Shown one piece after another: positions 25,155 through 32,908 of a stretch of 64,000 nt of DNA. The position numbers were made by a program, and so were the translations under genes. Within the stretch, counting starts at the first letter, position 1, and each line of letters begins with the position of its first letter. This DNA is from Clostridia bacterium (GTDB taxonomy: Bacteria > Bacillota > Clostridia > Oscillospirales > Acutalibacteraceae), in the NCBI GenBank assembly GCA_900771085.1, contig CAAGMR010000018.1, positions 1 to 64,000 on the forward strand, written 5' to 3'. Below the pieces are notes generated by a model, which did no database searches, was not told the origin of the DNA, and saw only the letters and a program-made list of their open reading frames with translations.

Positions 25155-26504
25155 TTAGTTTATTGAGTTGTTACCTCTGTTTGAATAGTAGAGGTAATAG
25201 TAAAGTGTAAGTACAACAGCAGCCAGAGCCCATGAAAGAGGAATGGTGATTGCTATGGCGATATGGTCTACTACAATGCTGCAGATTACTATAACAATAA
25301 TTATTCTGAAGAGACGAAGAATGCCAAGGTTGATTGCCATTACTTCTTTCTTGCGTCCAAGTCCTTCAAGACTGGAGGAAAGAACATTGACCAGAGTTTT
25401 TCCAACGAGATATGGAACGATTACCTTGAATATCTGAACACCGCATTTGATTACTTCGGAATCCGATGTGAATGCTATCATGCAGAGGTCGGAAAACTGG
25501 GTGAAAATAATAGAAGTGATTATAGTAAATAGTGTTGCACCCAGTATGAGAACATTGATGGTTCGAACAAGATTGTTGTTTGAAGGGTCATCAACCTGTT
25601 CTGCAGAGAAGTGGGCAATAGGACCTTTTGTTGAAGAGATTGGAAGGAAGATGGTTTCCTCTATGAGGAAATAAATTGCAAATGCTACAATGATTTTTAT
25701 GCCGCATGCGTTGATGTAATACTGTGCAACAGATCTTGATAGTGCTGCACCGCAAGCCAAAAGAATGGCGTTCCTTCCATTGTGGAAAAACTTCATTATC
25801 AGGGAAGGGTCAAAGGAACGGTTTTTCCAGCCGAGCTTTATCCCTTCGTCCTTATGGTCTACAAAGTAGAGACAGAGAATAACGCACACAAACTGAGAAA
25901 GGAATGCAGAGTATGCAACGCTGTTCATACTCATATCAAGTATTACGAGTAAAACGTAGTTAGCCATTCCGGACAGTAAAAATGAAACAGTCTGAACAAT
26001 GGTGGAAAGGGAATAGTCACCAAATATACCCAGTATGAGCGCGGATGAATTATATGTGAAAATAAGCGGGAACAGGTGCGCAAACACTTTCAGGAACTTA
26101 ACGGTCTGATCGTAAATCTCGTCAGGGGTGTTAATCCAGCTGCAATAAAACGGAGCAACAACCATAGTTGCAAACATTGCCACAATCCCTAAGAAAATGG
26201 AATGAATTATCAAAGTGTTTATGATATTTCTGAAATCATCCATTCGCCCTTCTTTATACGCCTGCTCTGCCATTTCGGTTGCACCGCGGCTTTTCGCTGT
26301 AAAAGTGCTCACAACCGTGAAAATGTATATAGAAGCAATTGAAAAACTGGCGGCTGCGCCAAGACCGACACACCAGCTGACAAACCAGAACTGCTGAACG
26401 CTGAAAAGCTGAAGCATAAGAGCGTTCATAAGGATTGGAATAGAGGAACGCTGAATAAGTTTTACTGCATTGGTATATGGTAAAACTCTTTTAACATCTA
26501 GCAA
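25155..26504 (-). CDS. MATE family efflux transporter
   Basis: About 449 residues with twelve hydrophobic segments in two halves, the MatE/MOP-exporter pattern. Examples are SSIPILMNALMLQLFSVQQFWFVSW at the start and ILGIFGDY, PYLVGKTLVNVLSSSLEGLGRKK in the second half. The family exports drugs or metabolites in exchange for Na+ or H+. The start is assigned to TTG 26504, eight bases after GGGAGG (26518-26513); the GTG at 26513 overlaps that site and is unlikely. It is a single gene, divergent from nudC. Substrate unknown; it is a diverged member. Confidence 0.75.
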   Translation of the reverse strand: MLDVKRVLPYTNAVKLIQRSSIPILMNALMLQLFSVQQFWFVSWCVGLGAAASFSIASIYIFTVVSTFTAKSRGATEMAEQAYKEGRMDDFRNIINTLIIHSIFLGIVAMFATMVVAPFYCSWINTPDEIYDQTVKFLKVFAHLFPLIFTYNSSALILGIFGDYSLSTIVQTVSFLLSGMANYVLLVILDMSMNSVAYSAFLSQFVCVILCLYFVDHKDEGIKLGWKNRSFDPSLIMKFFHNGRNAILLACGAALSRSVAQYYINACGIKIIVAFAIYFLIEETIFLPISSTKGPIAHFSAEQVDDPSNNNLVRTINVLILGATLFTIITSIIFTQFSDLCMIAFTSDSEVIKCGVQIFKVIVPYLVGKTLVNVLSSSLEGLGRKKEVMAINLGILRLFRIIIVIVICSIVVDHIAIAITIPLSWALAAVVLTLYYYLYYSNRGNNSIN

Positions 26505-26551
26505 AACAAACACCTCCCATTAACTGTTATTTTATGAAATTACAATAACGT

Positions 26552-26580
26552 TAGTCAATAGCGGACGGGCAGTGTATAAT
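26552..26580 (+). promoter_or_regulatory. Possible nudC promoter
   Basis: Perfect TATAAT at 26575-26580 with a weak -35-like TAGTCA at 26552-26557 (17-bp spacing). Confidence 0.4.
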
Positions 26581-26612
26581 ACATGCAGCGCAATAAAAAA
26601 GGAGCAATTTCA

Positions 26613-27497
26613 ATGATCCAGGATATCGGTCCCAAAAAACTTGATAATACTTATTACCCCGAAAAAACAGCAAATGGGGATAGCATAATAATTTATTTTA
26701 AAAACAGGCAGATTCTGCTTGCTTCGGATGGCGAAAGCTTCAGACTTCCGAAGTTCGGAGATGTTTTTGGAGAAGGTGAGATTTCAGCTCTCAGATATCT
26801 TTTTGCCATAGACGATGAGAATTACTATCTGACAGATGAAGTTCCTGCCGGTGTTATTTCCACCGGAAACACCGGACTTATTATGGCAGGCGTACGAGAA
26901 ATGAGACGCATGAAAGGTGCAACCAACGAAGTGGCACTTGCAGTCTTTACTGCCATGCAGCTTGCCAACTGGTACAAAGACAATCACTACTGCGGAACCT
27001 GCGGCAGTGAAACAGTTCATTCGGATAAAGAGCGCGCGCTTTGCTGTCCGAAATGCGGAAGACATATTTACCCTCGAATCCTTCCTGCAGTTATAGTCGG
27101 TGTTTTACACGATGGGAAGATGGTGCTGACAAAGTATGCCGGCAATGATTTCCCTTTCTATGCTCTGATAGCCGGCTTCGCAGAAATCGGCGAGACTCTT
27201 GAGCAGACTGTTGCAAGAGAAGTAATGGAAGAAGTAGGACTCAAGGTAAAGAATATTACTTATTACAAGTCGCAGCCGTGGGGCATAGTTGACGACCTTC
27301 TTGTGGGCTTCTTCTGCGACCTTGATGGCGAAGACCCGACAATTACGCTTGATACATCTGAACTCGGGGTTGGCGAGTGGCTGACTCCGGACGAGGTGGT
27401 ATTACAGCCGGATACATTGAGCCTTACAAATGAAATGATGACAATGTTTAAAACAGGAAAAGTAAAGAGCGCAAGAGACGCCTGGCGTCTCCTGTAA
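26613..27497 (+). CDS. nudC: NAD+ diphosphatase / NudC-type Nudix hydrolase
   Basis: 294 residues from ATG 26613, eight bases after AAGGAG. An N-terminal domain is followed by a zinc ribbon (CGTCG...CCPKCG at about 125-150), the ILPAVIV strand, and a complete Nudix box GFAEIGETLEQTVAREVMEEVGL at about 190-212. SQPW occurs shortly after, the signature of the NADH pyrophosphatase subgroup. The family hydrolyses NAD(H) to NMN(H) and AMP and removes NAD caps from RNA. It is a single gene whose terminator is shared with the convergent acyltransferase. Confidence 0.9.
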   Translation: MIQDIGPKKLDNTYYPEKTANGDSIIIYFKNRQILLASDGESFRLPKFGDVFGEGEISALRYLFAIDDENYYLTDEVPAGVISTGNTGLIMAGVREMRRMKGATNEVALAVFTAMQLANWYKDNHYCGTCGSETVHSDKERALCCPKCGRHIYPRILPAVIVGVLHDGKMVLTKYAGNDFPFYALIAGFAEIGETLEQTVAREVMEEVGLKVKNITYYKSQPWGIVDDLLVGFFCDLDGEDPTITLDTSELGVGEWLTPDEVVLQPDTLSLTNEMMTMFKTGKVKSARDAWRLL

Positions 27498-27501
27498 AAG
27501 A

Positions 27502-27536
27502 AAAGCCGGGGCATTATGCCTCCGGCTTTGTTTTTT
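27502..27536. terminator. Bidirectional terminator between nudC and the acyltransferase, overlapping the latter's stop
   Basis: Stem AAAGCCGG / CCGGCTTT with inner GGCA/TGCC and TTTTTT after. The minus-strand gene ends inside it (stop at 27514). Confidence 0.85.
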
Positions 27537-28527
27537 CTCTGATTTTCTTTTTGGCGAAAAGATAACCTGTGCCAAGTGATACATCCAGGACGATTTTTAT
27601 TGCTGTACTTACGAATGTTCCCAAAGGAAGAAGGACAGGGTCGAGGAAACCATCGAAATAGTGGCAGACAAGAATATAAAGGGATGCCTGTCCGACTGTC
27701 ACGAAGGTGTCTGATGCGACCGGTATCTTTTCTATAAGCTTTGAAAGAACTATGATTACATAGGTTGCGCATATGGCTTCAATGGCGCATACAAGGAAAT
27801 GATCGTACCTTCTTGCAGCCATTTCGATAAACCAGCCGTGGTACAGGCAGAAAGCCCATATGAAAGCTGAAACCGCAAACATGGAGACAGAAACGACTTT
27901 TCTCTGTTTCTCTTTATCTGCAAGGTGGTTATCGAGCTTCTTAAGAAGCATACCTGCAGCCATGAACATCATTGCAACAAAGGTTACGTCGAGGTTCTGA
28001 GGGAGCATGCGGGAATCATTAAAGGTGAGCCCGAAAATGCCGAGCACCAGGAATATGACTATTGAAGCATTCTCGTTTTTTGTGAGTCTGAAAATCACGT
28101 TGCAGAGGAAGCGCCCCCAGAACATGGATACGAAGAACCATGGTATTCCGAGGTTCGGATGACCGGCTGTATTGTAGCCTGTTGCCCAGAAGAGCTGAGC
28201 GGGCAGAGGTCCGAAGTTGAGCTTTAATCCGTACTTTGAGAACGATCTGTATTTGATTATGATCAGAATGTCATAGACAATCAGCATTAGCACGGCAAGA
28301 AGAAGCAGTTTCTTTGCGTCTTTGCCGGTTTTCTTCCACAGCTTGTCCCATGAATCGGCAAGTTTTGTAGTATAGCCTGTCATGATAAAGAACAGAGGCA
28401 TATGGAAGGAGAATATAAGAGTTCTTGTGAAACTGCCGAGGGCAACGCAGTGACCTATGATGACTGAGATAATGGCCAGCCCTTTTGCAATATCAACAAA
28501 GGCAACTCTTTTTATTGATGTATTCAT
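27514..28527 (-). CDS. Acyltransferase family 3 (OafA/NRDC-like) membrane protein
   Basis: 337 residues from ATG 28527, which follows AAAAGGAT; the longer frame from 28581 has no ribosome site. The start FVDIAKGLAIISVIIGHC carries the R/D...G..I..V..GH motif of acyltransferase-3, followed by about ten membrane segments (SFHMPLFFIMTGY). Family members O-acetylate surface polysaccharides or other envelope glycans. It is monocistronic on the minus strand. Its last codons lie within the shared terminator. The acceptor is unknown; the exopolysaccharide cluster at 47.5-51.7 kb is a possible but unproven partner. Confidence 0.85.
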   Translation of the reverse strand: MNTSIKRVAFVDIAKGLAIISVIIGHCVALGSFTRTLIFSFHMPLFFIMTGYTTKLADSWDKLWKKTGKDAKKLLLLAVLMLIVYDILIIIKYRSFSKYGLKLNFGPLPAQLFWATGYNTAGHPNLGIPWFFVSMFWGRFLCNVIFRLTKNENASIVIFLVLGIFGLTFNDSRMLPQNLDVTFVAMMFMAAGMLLKKLDNHLADKEKQRKVVSVSMFAVSAFIWAFCLYHGWFIEMAARRYDHFLVCAIEAICATYVIIVLSKLIEKIPVASDTFVTVGQASLYILVCHYFDGFLDPVLLPLGTFVSTAIKIVLDVSLGTGYLFAKKKIREKTKPEA

Positions 28528-28598
28528 TGGCCCATCCTTTTTGCTGCAAATGCAGCCTGTTTGTTTATCCTTCTGTGACAATAATACATTATATACAA

Positions 28599-28628
28599 TT
28601 GATTATCAAACTCATGTTAGGGTATAAT
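28599..28628 (+). promoter_or_regulatory. Promoter of the CobW-type GTPase gene with overlapping palindrome
   Basis: TTGATT at 28599-28604, 18-bp spacer, TATAAT at 28623-28628. The -35 is part of the palindrome TTGATTATCAA (28599-28609), which recurs before nadE. Confidence 0.6.
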
Positions 28629-28669
28629 AAACTTTGTATATGTCTCAAAAGAAAGGAAGTTAATTATAA

Positions 28670-29803
28670 ATGAAAGTTAACTATACACCATGTAAAGTTG
28701 CTCTCGTCGAAGGTTATCTCGGCGCAGGTAAAACTACTCTTCTCAACAAAGTACTTAATGAGCCAAATGGCCACAAGATTGCTGTTATCGTAAACGATAT
28801 CGGCGAAGTTAACATCGATGCCAAGCTCATCGAGAAAAATGGTGGCGGAGTTACAGAGCAGGAGGGCGACCTTGTTCCTCTTACCAACGGCTGTATCTGC
28901 TGCACACTTTCCGAAGACCTCGCACAGCAGCTTTCAGACCTTGCATGCACAAACAAGTATGACTACATCGTAATTGAAGCATCAGGTATCTGTGAACCAA
29001 TTCCAATCGCTCAGACAATTACAATGATGTCTGAAGCTACAAAGGAAAAGAACATGCCTGAAATCGTTCATCTTGATAACATTATCGCAGTTACTGACGC
29101 TGCACGTCTTCGTGACGAGTTTGACTGCGGTAAGGTTCTCACAGTTGAACCGGAAGATGATGAAGACCTTGCAAGCCTTCTCATCCAGCAGCTTGAGTTC
29201 TGTAACACAGTAATCCTTAACAAGGTTGACCTCTGCACAGAGGAAGAACTTGGCAAGATTGAAGCTGTTATCAAGGCTCTTGCTCCAAAGGCAAAGATTA
29301 TTCGTACATCTTATGGCGATGTTCCAAATGATGAGATTTACGATACAAATCGTTTCGACTTTGAAGAAGCATGCATGTCAGCAGGCTGGGTTCAGGCAAT
29401 TGAAAATCCTGAAGAGCATGAGGAAGGCGAACTCTACGAATACGGCATTGAGACTTTCGTATTTGAGAACAGAGCACCTTTCGACATGGAAAAACTCCAG
29501 AAGGTATTCATGGACTGGCCAACTAACGTAATCAGAACAAAGGGTTATGTATGGTTTGATGCTACTCCTGACGAAGCATTCATTCTCGAACAGGCAGGCA
29601 GACAGGTTACTATCCAGCCTGATGGTATCTGGCTTATTGCTGCTACAAAAGAAGAGAGAGAACAGGCATTCGCAATGTACCCTGATCTCAAGGACGATTG
29701 GGACGAGGAGTACGGCGACCGCGTAAACCGCCTTGTTATTATCGGACAGGACCTCGACGAAGAGGAAATGAGAAACAATCTTACAGGAGCTCTTGCAGAC
29801 TGA
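28670..29803 (+). CDS. CobW/COG0523 family G3E GTPase (metallochaperone-type)
   Basis: 377 residues. Walker A GYLGAGKTT is at about 15-23, the metal-binding CxCC motif NGCICC at about 74, the switch EASGI at about 104, and the guanine-specificity motif NKVD at about 182. An acidic linker precedes a CobW C-terminal domain (VFENRAPFD, TKGYVWFD). The family delivers zinc or other metals to client proteins, often under Zur control. ATG 28670 follows GAAAGGAAG. The palindrome over its -35 could be a repressor site. Client unknown. Confidence 0.9.
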   Translation: MKVNYTPCKVALVEGYLGAGKTTLLNKVLNEPNGHKIAVIVNDIGEVNIDAKLIEKNGGGVTEQEGDLVPLTNGCICCTLSEDLAQQLSDLACTNKYDYIVIEASGICEPIPIAQTITMMSEATKEKNMPEIVHLDNIIAVTDAARLRDEFDCGKVLTVEPEDDEDLASLLIQQLEFCNTVILNKVDLCTEEELGKIEAVIKALAPKAKIIRTSYGDVPNDEIYDTNRFDFEEACMSAGWVQAIENPEEHEEGELYEYGIETFVFENRAPFDMEKLQKVFMDWPTNVIRTKGYVWFDATPDEAFILEQAGRQVTIQPDGIWLIAATKEEREQAFAMYPDLKDDWDEEYGDRVNRLVIIGQDLDEEEMRNNLTGALAD

Positions 29804-29807
29804 TTTC

Positions 29808-31385
29808 ATGAGTAAACTGAGACTCAAAGACGCCGGCGGCTTTGCCGGCGTCTATAAGATTTTTATTGGTGCCATTACATTTGCCATTGTAGCGATACTT
29901 TTCCTCATGAGCATCTATGGTACCACTCATATGGGAAGCGACTGGCGTGAACAGGTCTTTCTTCTGAAAGACAGTGTTTTCGTCAACTTTGTGCTATTGT
30001 TTTTGTTTGCAGGTCTGCTTTTTGGCCTTTCAAAAAGTGAAAAGGTGAACCTGTGCATAAAAAGAATAAATGACAGTGAGAAGCTTTATAAGCGCGTAAA
30101 ATATGGCGCAGTTACACTTGCTTCTCTGCTTGCCCTTGGATTTGTTCTGGACAACCACATTATTCCGGAACAGGATCAGTTTTTCGTAATGAATGCGGCA
30201 ACAAACATCAATGCTGGTTATTACGATGACCTGAAGCAGGGCGGGTACATTGCCATGTACCCGAACCAGGTTGGACTTCTGCTTCTGGAACTGCCGATAA
30301 CAAAGCTTTTCGGCATACGCAGCTTTGTTGTTTTTGAAATAATCAATGTTTTTGCTTATGCAGCCATTCTTCTCAACCTGACTGCGATTACCGATTATTT
30401 TGATTTTTCAAATTTCAGAAAGCTTGAGACACTGGCAATCTCAATTGTCTTTGTTCCGCTTTTCTTTTATACAACATTCATCTATGGCAATCTTTTAGGA
30501 CTGGCTCTCTCTCTCGCAGCATACAGACTGGAACTTAAAGCTGTTCATTCAGAAGGTAAAGCCTGGGGAGCAATGGCGGGCTCGGCAATCCTGATTGTCC
30601 TCGCCTCAATGGTAAAGAATAATTACCTCATCTTCCTTATTGCTCTCGTAATTCATGCTCTGGTTGAGATTATTCGTCAGAAGAACATAAAAATTGCGGT
30701 TCTTCCTGTCCTGGTTGCTCTTCTCTTTGTACTTCAGTCAGCAACCGTTAACAGCACCATAGAAAAGAATATTCCCGGAGCTGACCTTCACAACGGCGTT
30801 TCAACATTTGCGTTTATTGCGATGGGCTTACAGGAAAACAGTGAAAAGTGTGACGGCTGGTATAATGATTACAACCGCTCCTCCTATGTGGAGAGCGGAT
30901 ACGATTCCGCCCTTCAGGGCGATACCGCCAAGGCGGATATTAAAAACTCAGTTACAAGGCTTAAGAATGATAAAGCGGAGGCCGTTAAATTCTTCTACAG
31001 AAAGACGACTTCTCAGTGGAACGAGCCGACCTTCCAGAGCATCTGGATTAACCGTGTGAGACAGACATCAAATGAGCGAAGCGCACTGTCTCGCGCAATC
31101 ATTTCTGAAAAGAGCGAAAAGGTGTTCTCAAAGTGCCTGGAACTCTTTGAAATGGCACTGCTCGCAGGTGTGCTCGCATTCTTTGTTCTGGCATTCAGAA
31201 AGAAATACTTTTTTGACACTTTGCTTTTACAGGTTACTTTAATAGGCGGGTTCCTGTTCCATATGTTCTGGGAAGCCAAGTGCCAGTACACATTGCCTTA
31301 TTTTGCATTGCTCTTGCCTCTGGCTGCAGCCGGCTTTGGTGAAGTGGCCCGAATGGTAAGGAAAGGAGATAAAGAATATGAATAA
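29808..31385 (+). CDS. GT-C-type membrane glycosyltransferase-like protein
   Basis: About 525 residues from ATG 29808; a TTG at 29793, four bases after AGGAG, is an alternative start. About 11-12 hydrophobic segments are present. After the second or third comes an extracytoplasmic loop with IIPEQDQFFVMNAA...GGYIAMYPNQ, resembling the acidic first loop of PMT/ArnT-like GT-C enzymes that use polyprenyl-phosphate sugars. The gene ends overlapping a GT2 polyprenyl-phosphate sugar synthase gene by 8 bases, which supports this role. Its first codons contain a terminator-like hairpin (29828-29853). The acceptor is unknown. Confidence 0.7.
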   Translation: MSKLRLKDAGGFAGVYKIFIGAITFAIVAILFLMSIYGTTHMGSDWREQVFLLKDSVFVNFVLLFLFAGLLFGLSKSEKVNLCIKRINDSEKLYKRVKYGAVTLASLLALGFVLDNHIIPEQDQFFVMNAATNINAGYYDDLKQGGYIAMYPNQVGLLLLELPITKLFGIRSFVVFEIINVFAYAAILLNLTAITDYFDFSNFRKLETLAISIVFVPLFFYTTFIYGNLLGLALSLAAYRLELKAVHSEGKAWGAMAGSAILIVLASMVKNNYLIFLIALVIHALVEIIRQKNIKIAVLPVLVALLFVLQSATVNSTIEKNIPGADLHNGVSTFAFIAMGLQENSEKCDGWYNDYNRSSYVESGYDSALQGDTAKADIKNSVTRLKNDKAEAVKFFYRKTTSQWNEPTFQSIWINRVRQTSNERSALSRAIISEKSEKVFSKCLELFEMALLAGVLAFFVLAFRKKYFFDTLLLQVTLIGGFLFHMFWEAKCQYTLPYFALLLPLAAAGFGEVARMVRKGDKEYE

Positions 31386-32319
31386 TACTCTTTATATGGT
31401 TATTCCATGTTTTAATGAAGAAAGTGTTCTTCCTGAAACATCGAAGAGATTACTCAGCAAGTATGAAAAGCTTATTGCTGATGGAAAGATTTCAGGCGAC
31501 AGTAAAATTCTCTTTGTTGATGACGGTTCAACAGACGATACATGGAATCTGATCTCTGCTTATCATAAGATGAGTCCTCTCTTCAGAGGCCTCAAGCTTT
31601 CCAGAAACAGAGGACATCAGAATGCACTTCTTGCCGGTCTCATGACTGCAAAGGAAGAATGTGACATGGCTATTTCAATGGACTCAGATCTTCAGGATGA
31701 CATCAACTCCATTGATGAAATGATAGACAAATATCTCGAAGGCTGTGAAATCGTTTTCGGCGTAAGAAGCAGCAGAGCTACAGATACCTTCTTCAAGCGT
31801 TTTACAGCAGAGGCTTTTTACAAGGGAATGCAGCTTCTCGGAGCAGAAGTGGTATTCAACCATGCAGACTACAGACTCATGAGCAAAAAGGCTCTCGACG
31901 CACTTTCAGAGTATGGCGAAGTTAACCTCTTCCTTCGCGGAATGGTTCCAATGCTTGGTTACAAGACAGATATTGTCTACTACGAAAGAGGAGAGCGTTT
32001 CGCGGGAGAAAGCAAATATCCTCTCAAGAAGATGGTTTCATTTGCTCTTGATGGTGTTACATCTCTTACAGACAGACCTATCAAGTTTGTCCTGAGTCTC
32101 GGTATAGCTGTTCTTGTCGCAAGCTTTGTATCACTTCCGATAGCTGCGATCAGATATGCAACCAATAAGGAATCAAATGGTGTTGGACTTATCCTTTCAT
32201 CTATCTGGGCAGCAACCGGCCTTTCAGTAACCGCAACCGGCGTTGTCGGTTACTATATCGGAAAGATATACATGGAAACAAAGGGAAGACCACGTTACTT
32301 CATCGAAGAAATATTATAA
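31378..32319 (+). CDS. GT2 glycosyltransferase, polyprenyl-phosphate sugar synthase type (GtrB/DPM1-like)
   Basis: 313 residues. GT-A domain: VIPCFNEESVLPET, DDGSTDDTW at about 50, and the SMDSDLQDD acidic motif at about 98-106. FGVRSSR and the Q/R-region LSRNRGHQNALLAGL are typical of GtrB/YkcC/DPM synthases. Two C-terminal membrane helices (about 238-260 and 270-295) anchor it. It should make undecaprenyl-phosphate-sugar on the cytoplasmic face for use by the coupled GT-C protein. It starts within the stop region of that gene (8-base overlap) and ends at a terminator. Confidence 0.9.
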   Translation: MNNTLYMVIPCFNEESVLPETSKRLLSKYEKLIADGKISGDSKILFVDDGSTDDTWNLISAYHKMSPLFRGLKLSRNRGHQNALLAGLMTAKEECDMAISMDSDLQDDINSIDEMIDKYLEGCEIVFGVRSSRATDTFFKRFTAEAFYKGMQLLGAEVVFNHADYRLMSKKALDALSEYGEVNLFLRGMVPMLGYKTDIVYYERGERFAGESKYPLKKMVSFALDGVTSLTDRPIKFVLSLGIAVLVASFVSLPIAAIRYATNKESNGVGLILSSIWAATGLSVTATGVVGYYIGKIYMETKGRPRYFIEEIL

Positions 32320-32324
32320 AAACA

Positions 32325-32350
32325 GCGGCCCTTCCGGGCCGCCTTTTTTA
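32325..32350 (+). terminator. Terminator after the GT2 gene
   Basis: Stem GCGGCCC / GGGCCGC with a 4-base loop, then a T run. Confidence 0.88.
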
Positions 32351-32389
32351 TGTAAATAAAATCAATAGCATAGAATTAATAGCAAGCTA

Positions 32390-32417
32390 TTGACACACAA
32401 ACAGATAGCTCTATAAT
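32390..32417 (+). promoter_or_regulatory. Promoter of the MarR-ABC operon
   Basis: Consensus TTGACA at 32390-32395, 16-bp spacer, consensus TATAAT at 32412-32417. Confidence 0.8.
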
Positions 32418-32420
32418 ACT

Positions 32421-32434
32421 ATTAGTTTACTAAT
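32421..32434 (+). promoter_or_regulatory. Palindromic operator candidate for the MarR regulator
   Basis: ATTAGTTTACTAAT is a perfect 6-2-6 inverted repeat at the expected transcription start, between the -10 and the ribosome site (GGAGGT 32435-32440). This is the expected place for MarR autorepression. Confidence 0.55.
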
Positions 32435-32446
32435 GGAGGTGTTTTT

Positions 32447-32908
32447 TTGCATCCGGAATTAACTTGCGGAAAGCTCATAAAATTCATCAATTCATCTATC
32501 GAACGAAACGTTAATAATACCCTTAGGGAAAAAGATATAACCGCTTCTCAGATGGCTCTTATGATGACAATTCGTCATATGAATTGCAAGGAAAATCGCG
32601 AGTGTACACTTAAAGATCTTGAAAGAAAACTCAATATATCTCAGCCAACAACGGTTGGACTCGCTCACAGACTTGAGAGAAAGGGCCTTATTGTTGTAAA
32701 GACTTCTGATAGGGACAGAAGAGTGAAAATAGCAGCTCTGACTGAGTCCGGCATGAAACTGCTGGAAGAGACCAAAAGCTTTGCTGACGAGGCAGAGGAG
32801 AACCTTCTTTCCTGCCTTACAGAAGAAGAAAAAAGCGAACTCCTGACCCTGCTCAAAAAAGTATTCGATAACGTTAGAAAGGAAGGATGCTGTTCATGTT
32901 CAAAGTAG
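32447..32908 (+). CDS. MarR family transcriptional regulator
   Basis: 153 residues starting at TTG 32447, six bases after GGAGGT. The winged helix-turn-helix core (CTLKDLERKLNISQPTTVGLAHRLERKGLI) and wing (SDRDRRVKIAALTESG) are clear. The C-terminus ends KEGCCSCSK, a cluster of three Cys that might sense metals or oxidants (inference). It is first in the operon with two ABC exporter subunits, overlapping the first by 13 bases, as in classic MarR-controlled drug exporters. It should repress its own operon through the palindrome at 32421-32434 until an inducer binds. Confidence 0.92.
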   Translation: MHPELTCGKLIKFINSSIERNVNNTLREKDITASQMALMMTIRHMNCKENRECTLKDLERKLNISQPTTVGLAHRLERKGLIVVKTSDRDRRVKIAALTESGMKLLEETKSFADEAEENLLSCLTEEEKSELLTLLKKVFDNVRKEGCCSCSK

